Positions 21,914 through 32,829 are shown, counted from the stretch's first letter. The stretch is 64,000 bases of DNA from Podochytrium sp. JEL0797 (GCA_027596195.1 JADGJG010000004.1:1-64000), one strand, 5' to 3'. Notes: a model not told the origin generated them from the letters alone. A program made the numbers and translations.

Positions 21914-22638
21914 CAGGGGCGGACCGCAGGCCAAAAAATCGCCAGGCCAATCCCGCCACCGGAGGCAACACCCCCCCCCCTCCCCCACCACCACCAAAGC
22001 CCTGTCCAAAATTTTGAGGAAATAATTTATTCGTTGTTGTCCTTTCCTGTTTTCAACTCATAGCTTATAGCCGAATCGAAAAAACCTGTCTTCGCCGTTT
22101 TTCCCCGATTTCAAAAAACTTCGAGAGAAAAATAAATACCCCCCCCTTAATTTTCTGCCCGCACGTGCCAGCCAACCCATGCACACCACCACCCTCGCGC
22201 TCCATCCCCTTCTCAATCACCGTGACTAATCAATACTCATTTAATTATTCCTTCCAAACCCCATCACTCAGAAGCCCATAGCGACAACGACACCATCAAT
22301 TTTTGGGCGTCCTCTTCTCAATTCAGATACCCGAATGACGAAGATACCGCCCCCTCTCCTCGTCTCGACGATCACGATCAAGAAGACTACTTTGCCTACG
22401 TCGGCGATGACGAGGAGTAAGGGTTGGATCTGCTGAGCAGATTGGCGAGGACCTGCGACGACGTTCGATTATAAAAGGGTCGAAGTGTGACTTTCACCTC
22501 TCCACGAAAGAAGTGCTATTTTTACAGTGCAACAAAAATATGGAGGGACCAAACACCCATCCCACCAGGCCTGCCTATACCTGAGTCCTGAAAATCACTA
22601 GGCCAACCCTATTTGGCTTAAGGGACGGTCCGCCCCTG
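21914..22638. mobile_element. Non-autonomous hAT-type DNA transposon (MITE), complete
   Basis: The element is 725 bp with perfect 13-bp terminal inverted repeats (caggggcggaccg at 21914-21926; exact complement at 22626-22638). It is flanked by an exact 8-bp target duplication gcagggcg (21906-21913 and 22639-22646). 8-bp duplications and CAGGGGCGG-type ends are characteristic of the hAT superfamily. There is no transposase. Inside, 22272-22421 reads as an acidic 3'-terminal exon (preceded by ctcag, ending GDDEE-stop), possibly captured from a gene or left from the transposase. Confidence 0.88.
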
Positions 22639-22809
22639 GCAGGGCGCGATCAACTGCCCGCTGCCAGATCCAACCGTGGTACCTTCATCTATAAGTGGAC
22701 CTCAACAAGCACACATGGATGTTCACACCACACATAAGCATTCACAATGACTCTTTCCGGCCAACTTAAGGATCCGTGATACCAAATTTTATAAAAAAAC
22801 TAACGCGCA

Positions 22810-23424
22810 ATGAATCAATTCAACGAAGATGAAATGTACATCGCTCTGAACCAGCCTTACTACCCGCAGCAGCAGCAGCAGCAAGACCAGCAGCACCAGC
22901 AGCCCCCAAGCCGCGAGGCCTCCGAAAACGCGCGTCTGATAGAACAAATTGATACCGCACCGCATCACATTCTGCAGCAAGTCCTGCACGCGGTGCGCTT
23001 GTCTTCTTCGGGTCGCCGCCAATTTCTTGCGGCTGCGTTCCCCGACGAGAACCCTTCGTCGCACTGCGTTGTGTGCCACCAGCAATTCGACCCGGCCTTC
23101 AACCACGCCACGGCGTGCAAAATGGAGGCAGAACCGGCGGACGACCAGACGTGCCGCCGCAACTGCTACTGCGAGTGTTCCAGCTGCGACAGCTGGGTTT
23201 GTCGGTGTGGCAAAGTGGTTTGTGAGTTTGAGGAAGACGAACACCAATATTGCTCGATTGACGCGCACAAGAGCGCGACCGCTAGCACTGTGCAGAAGTA
23301 TTCATACGAAAGTGACAGTGGCGGCGAATGCAAGGCGTGTTGCCAGATTGCGGGATGGCCGTATGAGGCGGAGGGTGACGGGGGGGATGTCGTTCCGCCA
23401 TTTAAGTATGTGCTCGAGTACTGA
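22810..23424 (+). CDS. Cys-rich putative zinc-binding protein, unrecognised family
   Basis: Intronless, 204 residues. The N-terminus is Gln-rich (CAG repeats); then a helical segment IDTAPHHILQQVLHAVRL and a Cys-rich core with CVVCHQQF, CRRNCYCECSSCDSWVCRCG, a CSIDAH and a final ECKACCQIAGW. The spacing suggests two or three bound metals. A broken paralogue lies 1 kb upstream, across the hAT element. AATAAA-like signals follow near 23478. The function is unknown. Confidence 0.65.
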   Translation: MNQFNEDEMYIALNQPYYPQQQQQQDQQHQQPPSREASENARLIEQIDTAPHHILQQVLHAVRLSSSGRRQFLAAAFPDENPSSHCVVCHQQFDPAFNHATACKMEAEPADDQTCRRNCYCECSSCDSWVCRCGKVVCEFEEDEHQYCSIDAHKSATASTVQKYSYESDSGGECKACCQIAGWPYEAEGDGGDVVPPFKYVLEY

Positions 23425-23905
23425 TTCCTCTTTTTTGCTGTGAACTCTTGCACGGAATATGAACAATTTTTTAACATAATAAACCTTTAAATTCAAATGA
23501 AGTCGCCAACACGAGTTGTCCGAGAATTGCTTGGATTTTTCACACCTGGAAAATTGAATCTTAACACCAGGAAGGGGGGGACGGAATCGCCCTCCTTAGA
23601 CAGAGTGTAGTGTATAAAGTAGTTCGGCGGGTGACTCCTCGTCAGCCGCCTCCGCCCCCTTGTCCTCCGAAACCGCTTCCAGCTCGACCAATTGAACGAA
23701 AAAGTGCAGATAAAGATTACTTAATTGCCTTTTTAATTTCCTCTATCCATGGAAAAAGTATAGCGTTTTCTTTTCCTGTTTTGTAATCGGCAGTCATCAA
23801 AGAGTCAGAATTGCCGTCGTGTTTCGAACCCTTTCCCACGAGCTGAGAAATCAAATTGAAAATTTCACTTGGCAACTCCCGCAACGGAAGAAAGAAACAA
23901 CGCAA
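23425..23905. other. Intergenic
   Basis: This is the 3' flank of the Cys-rich gene and 5' flank of the first array member. A GTG at 23819 opens the array frame 29 codons early, but the ATG at 23906 is preferred. Confidence 0.5.
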
Positions 23906-24799
23906 ATGATACCGCCACTTTCGACTGAACGGCGCCGCTCGTTCTCGGCCACCTCGGTCACCTCCACTCGCAGCCACTTCTTCAAACGGATGTTTAAGCT
24001 CTTGACTGGCCGCAACAATGACTTGGCGGGCGAGGCACCGCAGCGCTCACCGGGTGTTTCTCCGGACGAGATCAGTGCCTTGGGCAGCACTTCTTCCATG
24101 GACCCATTGTCCACCCACAAAGAGTCGCTGGGTCGCCCCGCCAAAGTGGCTCCCGAGAGTGGAGATGCGGAGGAGGGTGGAGATTTTACGAGTGGAACCC
24201 ACGCGACCTCCCAAGCCAACCTTCTCAAAACAAACCTCGAGTCCATCCAACGCGACCTCGAACACGTTGCCGAGCACCAGCAACTGCGCATCATGGAAAT
24301 GTCTACGGAAATGTCGAGCAAAATTATTTTGAACCCCAACCCAACCGGCCTGTCACCAGCCCCGAGCATCAAACACCGTTCCAAGAGTGTTTCTAGCGTT
24401 TTTAGCGTGGAATCGACTCCGAAACTCTCTACCTCCAGTTCCCACTTTTCAACTCCCGAATCCACATCCCTCCGGAGCGCCATGTCTCTTCCAAGTCTCG
24501 ACTCTCGAACTGAACACGAATACCTGCTTTTACTCGAAGAACAAGGCCGCTCCCCGCTTCCGATACGAAACGGACTCTTTCGTCCACAAACTGCTTCCTT
24601 AAGTCCCACCCCGCGAATTCACCTTTCCAAAAAGATGCTCGAGGACAGTGAAAAGTCCGTGTTGGCGGTTCATCTTGGGGACGGGTATCCGGATGCCAGT
24701 GCTCTTTTGGTGGATTCGCAAAGTGGGCGTTTGTTGTTGCCCAGTGAAGCCAAGACTCTGGGTCTTGGGCGTGGTGGTTGTGACGACACCAATGTTTAG
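23906..24799 (+). CDS. Tandem family member 1 (GYPDxS family)
   Basis: Intronless, 297 residues. Family blocks in order: basic N-terminal RRRSF...FKRMFKLLTGR; LLKTNLESIQRDLEHVAEH; a Ser-rich linker; EHEYLLLLEEQGRSPLP; and the C-terminal signature LSKKMLEDSEKSVLAVHLGD then GYPDASALLVDSQSG and LLLPSE. It has no signal peptide or membrane helix and is mostly low complexity with many Ser/Thr-Pro sites. No known domain is recognised. Confidence 0.7.
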   Translation: MIPPLSTERRRSFSATSVTSTRSHFFKRMFKLLTGRNNDLAGEAPQRSPGVSPDEISALGSTSSMDPLSTHKESLGRPAKVAPESGDAEEGGDFTSGTHATSQANLLKTNLESIQRDLEHVAEHQQLRIMEMSTEMSSKIILNPNPTGLSPAPSIKHRSKSVSSVFSVESTPKLSTSSSHFSTPESTSLRSAMSLPSLDSRTEHEYLLLLEEQGRSPLPIRNGLFRPQTASLSPTPRIHLSKKMLEDSEKSVLAVHLGDGYPDASALLVDSQSGRLLLPSEAKTLGLGRGGCDDTNV

Positions 24800-25200
24800 C
24801 TGCTCTATTTTTTTCAATGTTCCTTTTGGCATTTTGTTTTTTGCATTTTAGACTTTAATAATACAGATTGACTCGGGAGAAAGATTCAATCGTAAAAAAG
24901 TGCGCTAGGTTCCCAAAACTCTGAGTGGTGCACATGGTGCTTAAAGTTAATAACGGGGACCTACCTTTCATCCTCCTTTGAGACCTCCCAAATAAACCAA
25001 CCAGATGACTAATTTCAATTAATGAAATAATTTTGTTCATTTATCGCACTCGTTTCCACTCCTTCCTTCCTGGAAGAAGAAAGTCTTCTATCGACGCTTC
25101 TTATTGCTACTTGTTTGCCAGACCAGCTTGGTTCACGGTGTCTTATCTATTAATTCATGTTCGTAATTGTTGTCGATGAATGAAAAGTTCATGAAAATTC

Positions 25201-26067
25201 ATGCCGAACACACCAACTTCCAGCCAACGGCGGCGACGCAGCCTCAACATGTCCAAAGTGCTCAGCTTTCTGACTGGACGCAAATCTTCGTCCAACGACA
25301 GCGAATCCGCGAGCCCCACCTCCATTCTTGATTCACTATCCCCGATCCATTCCATGCCGACTATTCCCAAGTTCTCCTCCTCTTCCTCGAGCGAATCCTC
25401 TGGTGGCTCCTCCTCCGCTTCCTCGCGGCACCACAAACTCACGTCCACCTCGTCCGACACCTCCCATCAAAGATTGACCGAACGCATCCTACCGACCATC
25501 AAGAGCGTTCCTTCCTCTCCTCATCCTTCTATTCCACCCATTGAATCCCTCATCGCCCCACGTCCCATCACCCCTCGTAAAAACGCTCCACCGCCACCCT
25601 TCTCGCCGAGCTCGGCACCCTCCCTGACCAAAAAGGCCAGCACACGATCCCTCCGCAACACGGGCCGCCGCAGTCAGTCCTCCAACAGAACCAGCGGCAG
25701 TGCACCCGAATCTACCGACGGCAGCACACCTGAGGAATCCACGCGCTCCTCGCCCAGTCATACCCTCGCCAAAAGGTCCGTGAGCGTCGATGCGCAGGAA
25801 GCTGAACGCGAGTATCTTGCCTTGTTGGAGGACCAGCGTGGACGAATTAGACCTCTGATGGCTGCTGCGGATGGAAAGTTGTCCAAGGAGTTGGTGGAGG
25901 AGGCAGGAAAGAGTTTGTTGACGATGCGGTTGGGGGAGGGATATCCTGATACGAGTCTGTTGTTGGTGGGGTGTGGGGTCAATTTGTTTTTGCGTAGTGA
26001 GTGGGATGGGGTGTGGGGGGGTGGGGTGATTCGAGATGATGGGGGACGGAAGGATTCGGATCATTGA
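25201..26067 (+). CDS. Tandem family member 2 (GYPDxS family)
   Basis: Intronless, 288 residues, ATG at 25201. It has RRRRSLNMSKVLSFLTGRKS at the N-terminus, a Pro-rich KNAPPPPFSPSSAPS block, SVDAQEAEREYLALLEDQ and KELVEEAGKSLLTMRLGEGY-PDTSLLLV. Downstream of LLLV the usual LLLPSE end is replaced by a Gly-rich tail. Nucleotide identity with member 3 is very high from about 25575 to 25970, so these two are a recent duplication or are being homogenised. Confidence 0.7.
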   Translation: MPNTPTSSQRRRRSLNMSKVLSFLTGRKSSSNDSESASPTSILDSLSPIHSMPTIPKFSSSSSSESSGGSSSASSRHHKLTSTSSDTSHQRLTERILPTIKSVPSSPHPSIPPIESLIAPRPITPRKNAPPPPFSPSSAPSLTKKASTRSLRNTGRRSQSSNRTSGSAPESTDGSTPEESTRSSPSHTLAKRSVSVDAQEAEREYLALLEDQRGRIRPLMAAADGKLSKELVEEAGKSLLTMRLGEGYPDTSLLLVGCGVNLFLRSEWDGVWGGGVIRDDGGRKDSDH

Positions 26068-26454
26068 TTTCAGCGCTTTTAAACATATAAATAATAACCT
26101 AATTTATTAAAAGTTAGATTAAGACTGGTAGCGCTGATTCATTGAAATTGACTCGCGTAACAATGGGGGAATTTCCTGCTAATTCGACGCCACTTGCACC
26201 CAGCCGATTCATATTGCCTTATTTATAACAGCGAAAAAGAATAGGATGATTTATTTAGAGTTGTGCCTCGTGAGAGGGTGTGGGGTACTGAAACGCGGGG
26301 AATATTTTTTCCACAATTGAGCTCAATCAATTCATCAATAAACTTATTGAGGAGTAAATGTATATATACAGTAATAGCGTACTTTCTTCAATCCGTGGAA
26401 CAAAAAGCACTCTGCTCTAATAAATTGGCACTTGTGCGACCTCACGAGGGTGAT

Positions 26455-27090
26455 ATGCAGAACGAAACCAAGGCGACGACCTCTGGTCAACGGCGACGCA
26501 GCCTCAACATGTCTCAAGTGCTCAACTTCCTGACTGGACGCAAATCTTCGTCCAACGACAGTGAATCCGAGCTTCCGTCCTCCTCCACCATTACCCCCCT
26601 ACATCGAACGCCCGAACACGCAGTTCCTGCACCACGCATCGAGCCCCTCGTCGCCCCGCGATCTATCCTCCCCCGCAAAAACGCTCCACCGCCACCCTTC
26701 TCGCCGAGCTCGGCACCCTCCCTCACCAAAAAGGCCAGCACACGATCCCTCCGCAATACTGGCCGCCGCAGTCAATCCTCCAACAGGACAAGCAGCAGTG
26801 GACCTGAATCCACAGACGGGAGTACTCCAGGGGAATCCACGCGTTCATCACCCAGTCATTCCCTCGCCAACCGATCCGTGAGTGTCGATGCGCAAGAAGC
26901 TGAACGAGAGTATCTTGCCCTCTTGGAGGAACAGAGTGGCCGGATTCGACCCCTCAAGGCCGCTGCGGATGGAAAATTGTCCAAGGAGTTGGTGGAGGAG
27001 GCAGGAAAGAGTTTGTTGACGATGCGGTTGGGGGAGGGATATCCTGATACGAGTCTGTTGCAGGTGGGCAGAGCAATTTCAAATGATTGA
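26455..27090 (+). CDS. Tandem family member 3 (GYPDxS family), C-terminally shortened
   Basis: Intronless, 211 residues from the ATG at 26455; the frame is open upstream to 26263 but without a better start. It shares almost all blocks with member 2 (RRRSLNMSQVLNFLTGRKS, KNAPPPPFSPSSAPS, EAEREYLALLEEQ, GEGYPDTSLLQV). It stops soon after the signature, lacking the LLLPSE end, and lacks about 60 residues of the Ser-rich linker. Confidence 0.65.
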   Translation: MQNETKATTSGQRRRSLNMSQVLNFLTGRKSSSNDSESELPSSSTITPLHRTPEHAVPAPRIEPLVAPRSILPRKNAPPPPFSPSSAPSLTKKASTRSLRNTGRRSQSSNRTSSSGPESTDGSTPGESTRSSPSHSLANRSVSVDAQEAEREYLALLEEQSGRIRPLKAAADGKLSKELVEEAGKSLLTMRLGEGYPDTSLLQVGRAISND

Positions 27091-28038
27091 ACTGAAGTTT
27101 GCAATTCTTGATGGGAAACAAAAACGATGGCGCCAAAAGGCGAGACAACCTGCTTTTTTTTGGATCAGAAAAGGTGGATGAATGCCAACCCATCCCGCGT
27201 GATGTCATTTCACTTTCAGAAACGCGCTCACAGGGGCAGGGGAGGAGGGGGGAAGTTGGAGGGGAGGGGGTGAAGGGGTGGTCAGTTTGGAACAGAAAGA
27301 ACGCCACTTGACAGGAAACTGAAGCGGCACCAGCAGCATCATGAATGGACTTCTTTTTGGAACGAAAGCAATTAAAGATGTGTGTGAAATTTTCAAGGGG
27401 GTGTAGGAAAAACAAACGGTTGCCTTGTCAACCGAAAACTCCCATCTCACTTCTCGTCAAGCCATGCCGCCGTAAAAAAGGGCGGCCCCGCCTTTCTACA
27501 ACGGCTAATCCTCACTTTCGTTCTTAAAACCCGCCGGTTTCACCATTGTGTGAATGTCGAGGAAGATGGGGGGCATATTTCTGCATGAATAAAATACGGC
27601 GGGCCTCTTCCAAATGCATTGTTCCATCCGCGTCTGGGGCTTCAAACAATGGCGATTCTGACATTCTTGAAACTCTCCCACCTGGCCAGCGGGGGGATTT
27701 CAGTTTTGACTGGCGAGCCTGCGAACGTTGGTGATTCATGCAACACCGGGTCAAATCCGCGAGGAAGGGGGAGAGAGGGGTAGATTTGAGATTCCCGTGT
27801 ATTACGCATGGATTCAGTTCTTACAGATAAAGAATTTTGGTTAGTCTCAAGCGAATGACAAAGTAGCCGCCTTAACTATTGATTGGATGAAAAGAAGGGT
27901 CGAAATTCTATTTTTTTTCATTATCAAATTCATTGGCGCATTGCATTTGACAGAGAACGTTCCCAGACACATTCCCCTCACACGACTGCTCCATCAACGC
28001 TACAGCAGTAGTGTTTTCTGAAAGGGAATTCGTTTTTC
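27091..28038. other. Intergenic, 948 bp, no gene seen
   Basis: No supported gene, repeat or family remnant. ORFs here are short, lack family motifs and overlap on both strands. Confidence 0.5.
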
Positions 28039-29109
28039 ATGTCGACTCGAACACCGACGGTGGCAAGCCGAGACACCACACTCACATCCCTCAGAAAGAC
28101 CTTCAAAGATCTGATGTCCAAACTCAGCATATCCCCGAAAGCGAAACTGCCCTCGGAGGCACAGCCACCCGTCACCACCGCGTCTCCTCCTCCACCGAAA
28201 CCGCGGCGCGACCTTCCCGACATCACTTCGACCTCACTCGACCTCCGTCGCAGCGCGTCTGCCTCTGCCTCTGCCTCTGACTCGCGGTCCTCTGTGTCTG
28301 TGGAAGCGATGCCGCGCTTCGACGACGACGGGTTCCCCATCGCACCGCCGCGCCTCGACATTCTGAAGGCGAATTTGAAGTCGATTCAGAAGGAGATGAA
28401 GTCGATTGCGAATAAGCAGCAGCGCAAGATTTCGTTGGAGGAACGAGACGTTGTTTTTTCGTTGGTGCCACAGTCTTCGGATGCGATAAGAATCAAGGCA
28501 AACCACCGCAAAAGCTCCTCAACTGCTCCTCCAGAAACACGAGCTCCGTCCATCGACTCGAGTACCCACGAATCCGCCAGCTCCCACACAAGCTCCGCAC
28601 GTCTCGTCAAACGCTCCAAACACGTCAACGTCAAAGCAGAGCAAGAATATTTGGCCCTTCTTGCCCACTTGGGCATGATCCCGAAACCGTTGCCGAACCG
28701 GTCGGCCGTTCTGAGATCTCCTTCATCCATCTTGGACGGAACAACGACCCCACCCATTAGTGTGGCACGTGCGTCTCCAGTAGCCCCCATGCTCCCGATA
28801 CTAGATCCAGTTGAATCCATATCTGAAATCAGCTCTCCGAGTGCCATCATACCCCCCATCCCACCGAAACGATGGAAGGGCGACGATCAGTCCACGTCTC
28901 CATCCATCCACTCGCCAAAGGCCTCACCAATCCGTTTCTCAAAACAGATGATGGAGGAGACGCAAAAGAGTGTGCTGTCGATGCAGTTGGGTGATGGGTA
29001 TCCTGATACGAGTGCGTTGGTTGTAGATGGTCAGGGGAGACTATTGTTGCCGAGTGAGAGGAGGAGGAATGTGAGCACTAGAAAGGCGACTCCACCGCTT
29101 TTAATATAA
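28039..29109 (+). CDS. Tandem family member 4 (GYPDxS family)
   Basis: Intronless, 356 residues. It has LTSLRKTFKDLMSKLS at the N-terminus, DILKANLKSIQKEMKSIANK (matching member 1), KAEQEYLALLAHLG, and the C-terminal IRFSKQMMEETQKSVLSMQL, GDGYPDTSALVVDGQGRLLL, PSE. It is closer to member 1 than to 2 and 3, so the array has two subfamilies arranged 1-2-3-4. Confidence 0.7.
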   Translation: MSTRTPTVASRDTTLTSLRKTFKDLMSKLSISPKAKLPSEAQPPVTTASPPPPKPRRDLPDITSTSLDLRRSASASASASDSRSSVSVEAMPRFDDDGFPIAPPRLDILKANLKSIQKEMKSIANKQQRKISLEERDVVFSLVPQSSDAIRIKANHRKSSSTAPPETRAPSIDSSTHESASSHTSSARLVKRSKHVNVKAEQEYLALLAHLGMIPKPLPNRSAVLRSPSSILDGTTTPPISVARASPVAPMLPILDPVESISEISSPSAIIPPIPPKRWKGDDQSTSPSIHSPKASPIRFSKQMMEETQKSVLSMQLGDGYPDTSALVVDGQGRLLLPSERRRNVSTRKATPPLLI

Positions 29110-29546
29110 ATAAATTAATCGGATGGAGTTTAAAAAAATTAACATCCAGCGCGTAATCTGGCAACCTTCCCGCGTTGACGGCAACCTTTCACTCCAAAGT
29201 GTTGACCAAAAGCCTTTTTTGATGATGTGGAGGACGGAGAGATCGAAGCGAATAGGTAGGTTGGATACAAAATGGGGATGAGCTTCGAAATCCGCAGCGA
29301 AACCGCGAACCCGAGCACGCGACGCGACTTGATGACCGCGTTTGTTCATTCCGATAAAGGAGACAGAAGTATGTGGTCATTTTTTGCGGACATAAATAAA
29401 CGCATTATATAAAAACACGCGATAAAAAAGAACACGAAAACCAATTGTTTTTTTTGGACAATAAACAGTATCACTACACGAGCAGAGAGAGCACCCCAAC
29501 ACCTCCCCATCCCTTCGAAAAACAAAGAAAGCCAAACACCCCCTCT
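29110..29546. other. Intergenic, convergent 3' ends
   Basis: This 437-bp spacer lies between the last array gene and the 3' end of EPL1; AT-rich, no gene seen. Confidence 0.5.
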
Positions 29547-32500
29547 CTACCCATTCAACGCACCCAACATTCCCCCCTCCCCACCACCACCACCAACCCC
29601 CGCACCCCCACCCTCCCCCTTCACCTGCTGCTGCTGCTGCTGCTGAACCTGCATCTGCTGCTGCAACTGCGCCTGCGCCTGAATCTGCTGCATCTGCAAC
29701 TGCATAAACTGCTGCTGAGTCACCTGCTGCTGCTGATGCTGCTGCAACTTTTGCCGCATCAACATGTTGTAATTAAACTGCTGCAACTGATGCTGCGTCA
29801 CTGTAGTCCCATTCGGGAACGAGTACGTCCCATTCCCATTCGGAGTCGGAATCACCATCCCCGCCGCCGCAGCCGCAAGCTGTTGCTGAGCACTCGCATT
29901 CCCAGCCGCACTCCCCACCGCCGCCGGCGCCGGCGCCGCCGCCACACCCCCTCCCGCAGCAGCAGCCCCCTGCGATGCCACAAGCGCAACCCGTAACCGA
30001 TGCTGCTGATTCACAAAATGCTGCTGCATCTGCGGACTCATTGGCTGCGGTTGACTCTGCATCGTCTGTTGCAACTGTCTCATCATCATCACAATCTGCG
30101 CTTGCGACGGGATCGGTTGTTGTTGTTGTTGCTGCCGGGACGCGGCGGCGATCATTTGTTGTTGTTGGTGTTGGAGGTATGCCATTTGAGCGGCGGGGGA
30201 TGCGTTGGGTGGGATGCCGCCTCCTGCACTGGGAACGAGAGCGGCGGGGCCTACGGCGGGGGACTGGCTGCCTCCAGGGACGGGCTCCCCCGCAGCCAAA
30301 GCAGCCGCCGCCGCAGCTGCCTTCTGCTGGTTCTGCACCGCCTCCTTCTTGCTCTCTTCCAACATGTTGCGGAGCCGTTGTTCCTTCTCGGAGAGCACGG
30401 GGAGTGGTTTCTTTGGCGGTTTCGTTGCGGACGCTTTCTTTTTCGGCGCGGCCGCCGCCGCGGCGGGTGTAGCGGGATCTCCACCAGGAAGCACAGGGAC
30501 AACAGCCCCACCCATCCCTGCACGAACAATTTCGTATTGAATGAGTGGCGGTGGTCGTGGAACAGACGCGTCGAATGGAGCGCAAGGTTTCGGGTTCAAT
30601 TGATCCGGGTAGGTTGGTTTCGTGAGGAGGTGGTTGATGTCGTCCGAGTTTGGGGAGAGGTGGAAGGACCGGAATGCCATGTTGCTGATGGATGGGGGGT
30701 GGAGAGCGTTAGCGCGGCGTGCAATGCAACAAATAAAACAAAACTCAACTGAATCGTATCCTCCATCTCCACAGCCACTCCACCCACTTCCTCATCCCAC
30801 TCTTCCAGTCCCAATTTTCTCCGTACGTCGTCCCCGGGCCTCCGCAAGAGATCGAAGCGCCGCCGGTCAAAACACAACCTCCCACCGCGTCCAATCCTTC
30901 GCCGCGCGTACGGTATTGTCGTTGGTGGAGGTGATAAAGGAGCTTTGGAAGTGCAAATGGGTTTGGTGGGAGTCACAAGAGATGCTGAAGAGGATGCTGG
31001 AGGGGGGACGGAGGAACTAGATAAGGTGGTGGAGAGGTGAGAGAAAGGATTTGACTGCGCGGGAGGAGTCGGGAGAGAAGAGGGGTAGAGGGTTGATGCA
31101 GAGAGTTCGGGCTGCCAGAATTGGGAGCCGGGGGGTCCGGAGGGAGGGATGTATGGGTTCTTTTGTTGATCATGTCAGTCAACACACAACATGCAAATAC
31201 ACACGGCAAACGGGTTACCTCAGTCAAATCAACGTATCCAGCCGTTTCGTCTTCAATCCGCCGTTTTTTGATTTGCTCGAGAATCTTGGTGTCCTCCGAC
31301 ACGGGTCCTTCACCAGGAGATTTGAGTTCCAACATATTTTCCATGCTCGGATTGCGGAGTTTGATTTTGATGGCAGAAGGTCTGTGAAAGTAGACATTGC
31401 GCGTGTGAGATAAAAATCGCACTCAAGACTATCGAAAAAAACAAACCTAGTCTCCTCCCTCCTCTTCCTCTTCTTATTCTCATCCGCCACACTCCCGCCA
31501 CTCCCTTCCACGACCCCAAACGCCCGCTTCAACCTCCGTACCAAACACCGCTTCTCGAAAAACGCCGTATCCATCGCCAACAACTCCCGTCGCGTTTCCT
31601 CGCGCGCACCAACGTGATCCAACAAGTCCCGCACGGCGAGTAAATCCGCATGCAACTTTTTGAGTTTGTCCAAGGAGGCATTGTCAACCCGTTTCGTGTG
31701 CTTCCGGTTCGGCCGCAGATCGCGTTTCCGGAAACAAATGTACGGGTCCGCGTCGTCTTGCTTAGGGTTGTGCGACAACTCGTCGACACGGAGTGGGGGG
31801 TGGATGGGTCGACCCGGGTTCATGTTGGTGGTTTGGAAGCGGGGGGTATCGTATCGGCGGTGGGACCAGTGGGAGAATACTTTGGAGAAGGAGAGGGCCG
31901 GGAGGGCGAGGGTGGGTTCGTTGAGGAGGATCCAGGAGATGGATTCTTGTTCGGTTGGGTTGGATCCGATTCCGAGCTGGTTTGGGAATTTTTGGGTTAG
32001 ATGCGATGATGTAAGGAGATGATGCATCGGTGATGCACTGATTTCACTTGCTCGCTTCGCTCGCTCTTCTTTCTACACGGCCTTCGCACGTGATTTGCTC
32101 GTTCTTTTCTTCCTTCCATGCGCTGCGCGCGTCGCGCACCATGAGCCGTGAGCCGTGAGATCTTGCTCGCTACGCTCGCTCGAAACTCTCACTCTCGCTC
32201 AGACAATCCGACTCACCCTCTCATTCCCAAACCGCTCCAACACAGACATGCACTCCTCAAACTGATCCTCATTCAAGACGACTTCCGCCTCCCCTTCATC
32301 CACGACCATCGCGTCCACCTCTCCTTGCCCTACCTGCCCCTGCTTCGCGGCCTTCGCGTCCACCTCCCGCTTCCACTCTTCCAAAAACGCGTCATCCACA
32401 AGATCCAAGCAATACGAGGATCCAACGTAATCGTCCATTTGGGCACTGAATTTGACATAATGCTTGGGAATCACATAATCATGCGTGTAGTAGCGGTCGT

Positions 32501-32829
32501 AGTCGGTAAATTTCTGGGAAGCATCGGGAACGGGAATGTTGACGGATTTGTTGGAGGTTCCGGCGTGGTTTGCGTCAAGGGCAGCTCGTAAGTGATGTTC
32601 CTAATGGTTATTTTAATTTATTTGTTTTTTCATTTTTTGTTTGTGTGTGGGCTGAACCACGGAAGGAAAGGAAGGGGTGACTCACATCCTCCTCCTCCTT
32701 GTCCACACCAGTTTTGATGTTTTTGACAGTTTTCGCCAGCGACACATTCTCGTCCAGGTCCTCGCACTCGCTGAAGCGAAAGACGGCGAATTTGCGCTTG
32801 AAATCGACTTTGCGCGAGCGAAGCGCCAT
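29547..32829 (-). CDS. EPL1: Enhancer of polycomb-like protein 1 (NuA4 subunit)
   Basis: Exons 32829-32686, 32600-32217, 31976-31447, 31381-31219, 31159-30750 and 30684-29547 give 922 residues with consistent phases. The N-terminal EPcA domain starts MALRSRKVDFKRKFAVFR; VNIPVPDASQKFTDYDRYY and HYVKFSAQMDDYVGSSYCLD follow. The hallmark DADPYICFRKRDLRPNRK and a helical RRTDNxSLxKL-type block (KRVDNASLDKLKKLHADL) are in exon 3. Exon 5 has RRRIGRGGRLCFDRR, and exon 6 is a Gln/Ala-rich tail of about 370 residues. EPL1 bridges the Piccolo histone acetyltransferase module to NuA4. Intron 2 (240 nt) is full of gctcgct-type repeats. Confidence 0.88.

Noticed and set aside
27091..28038. A fifth, decayed member of the tandem family
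   Set aside because: I looked for the LTGR, EYLALL and GYPD blocks on both strands and found none.
29445..29996. A 183-codon plus-strand ORF at the EPL1 3' end
   Set aside because: It is the complement of the Gln-rich coding end of EPL1, low complexity only.
30000..30752. Plus-strand ORFs opposite the EPL1 Gln/Ala tail
   Set aside because: They are Leu/His-rich shadows of CAG/GCN repeats with no start context or motif.
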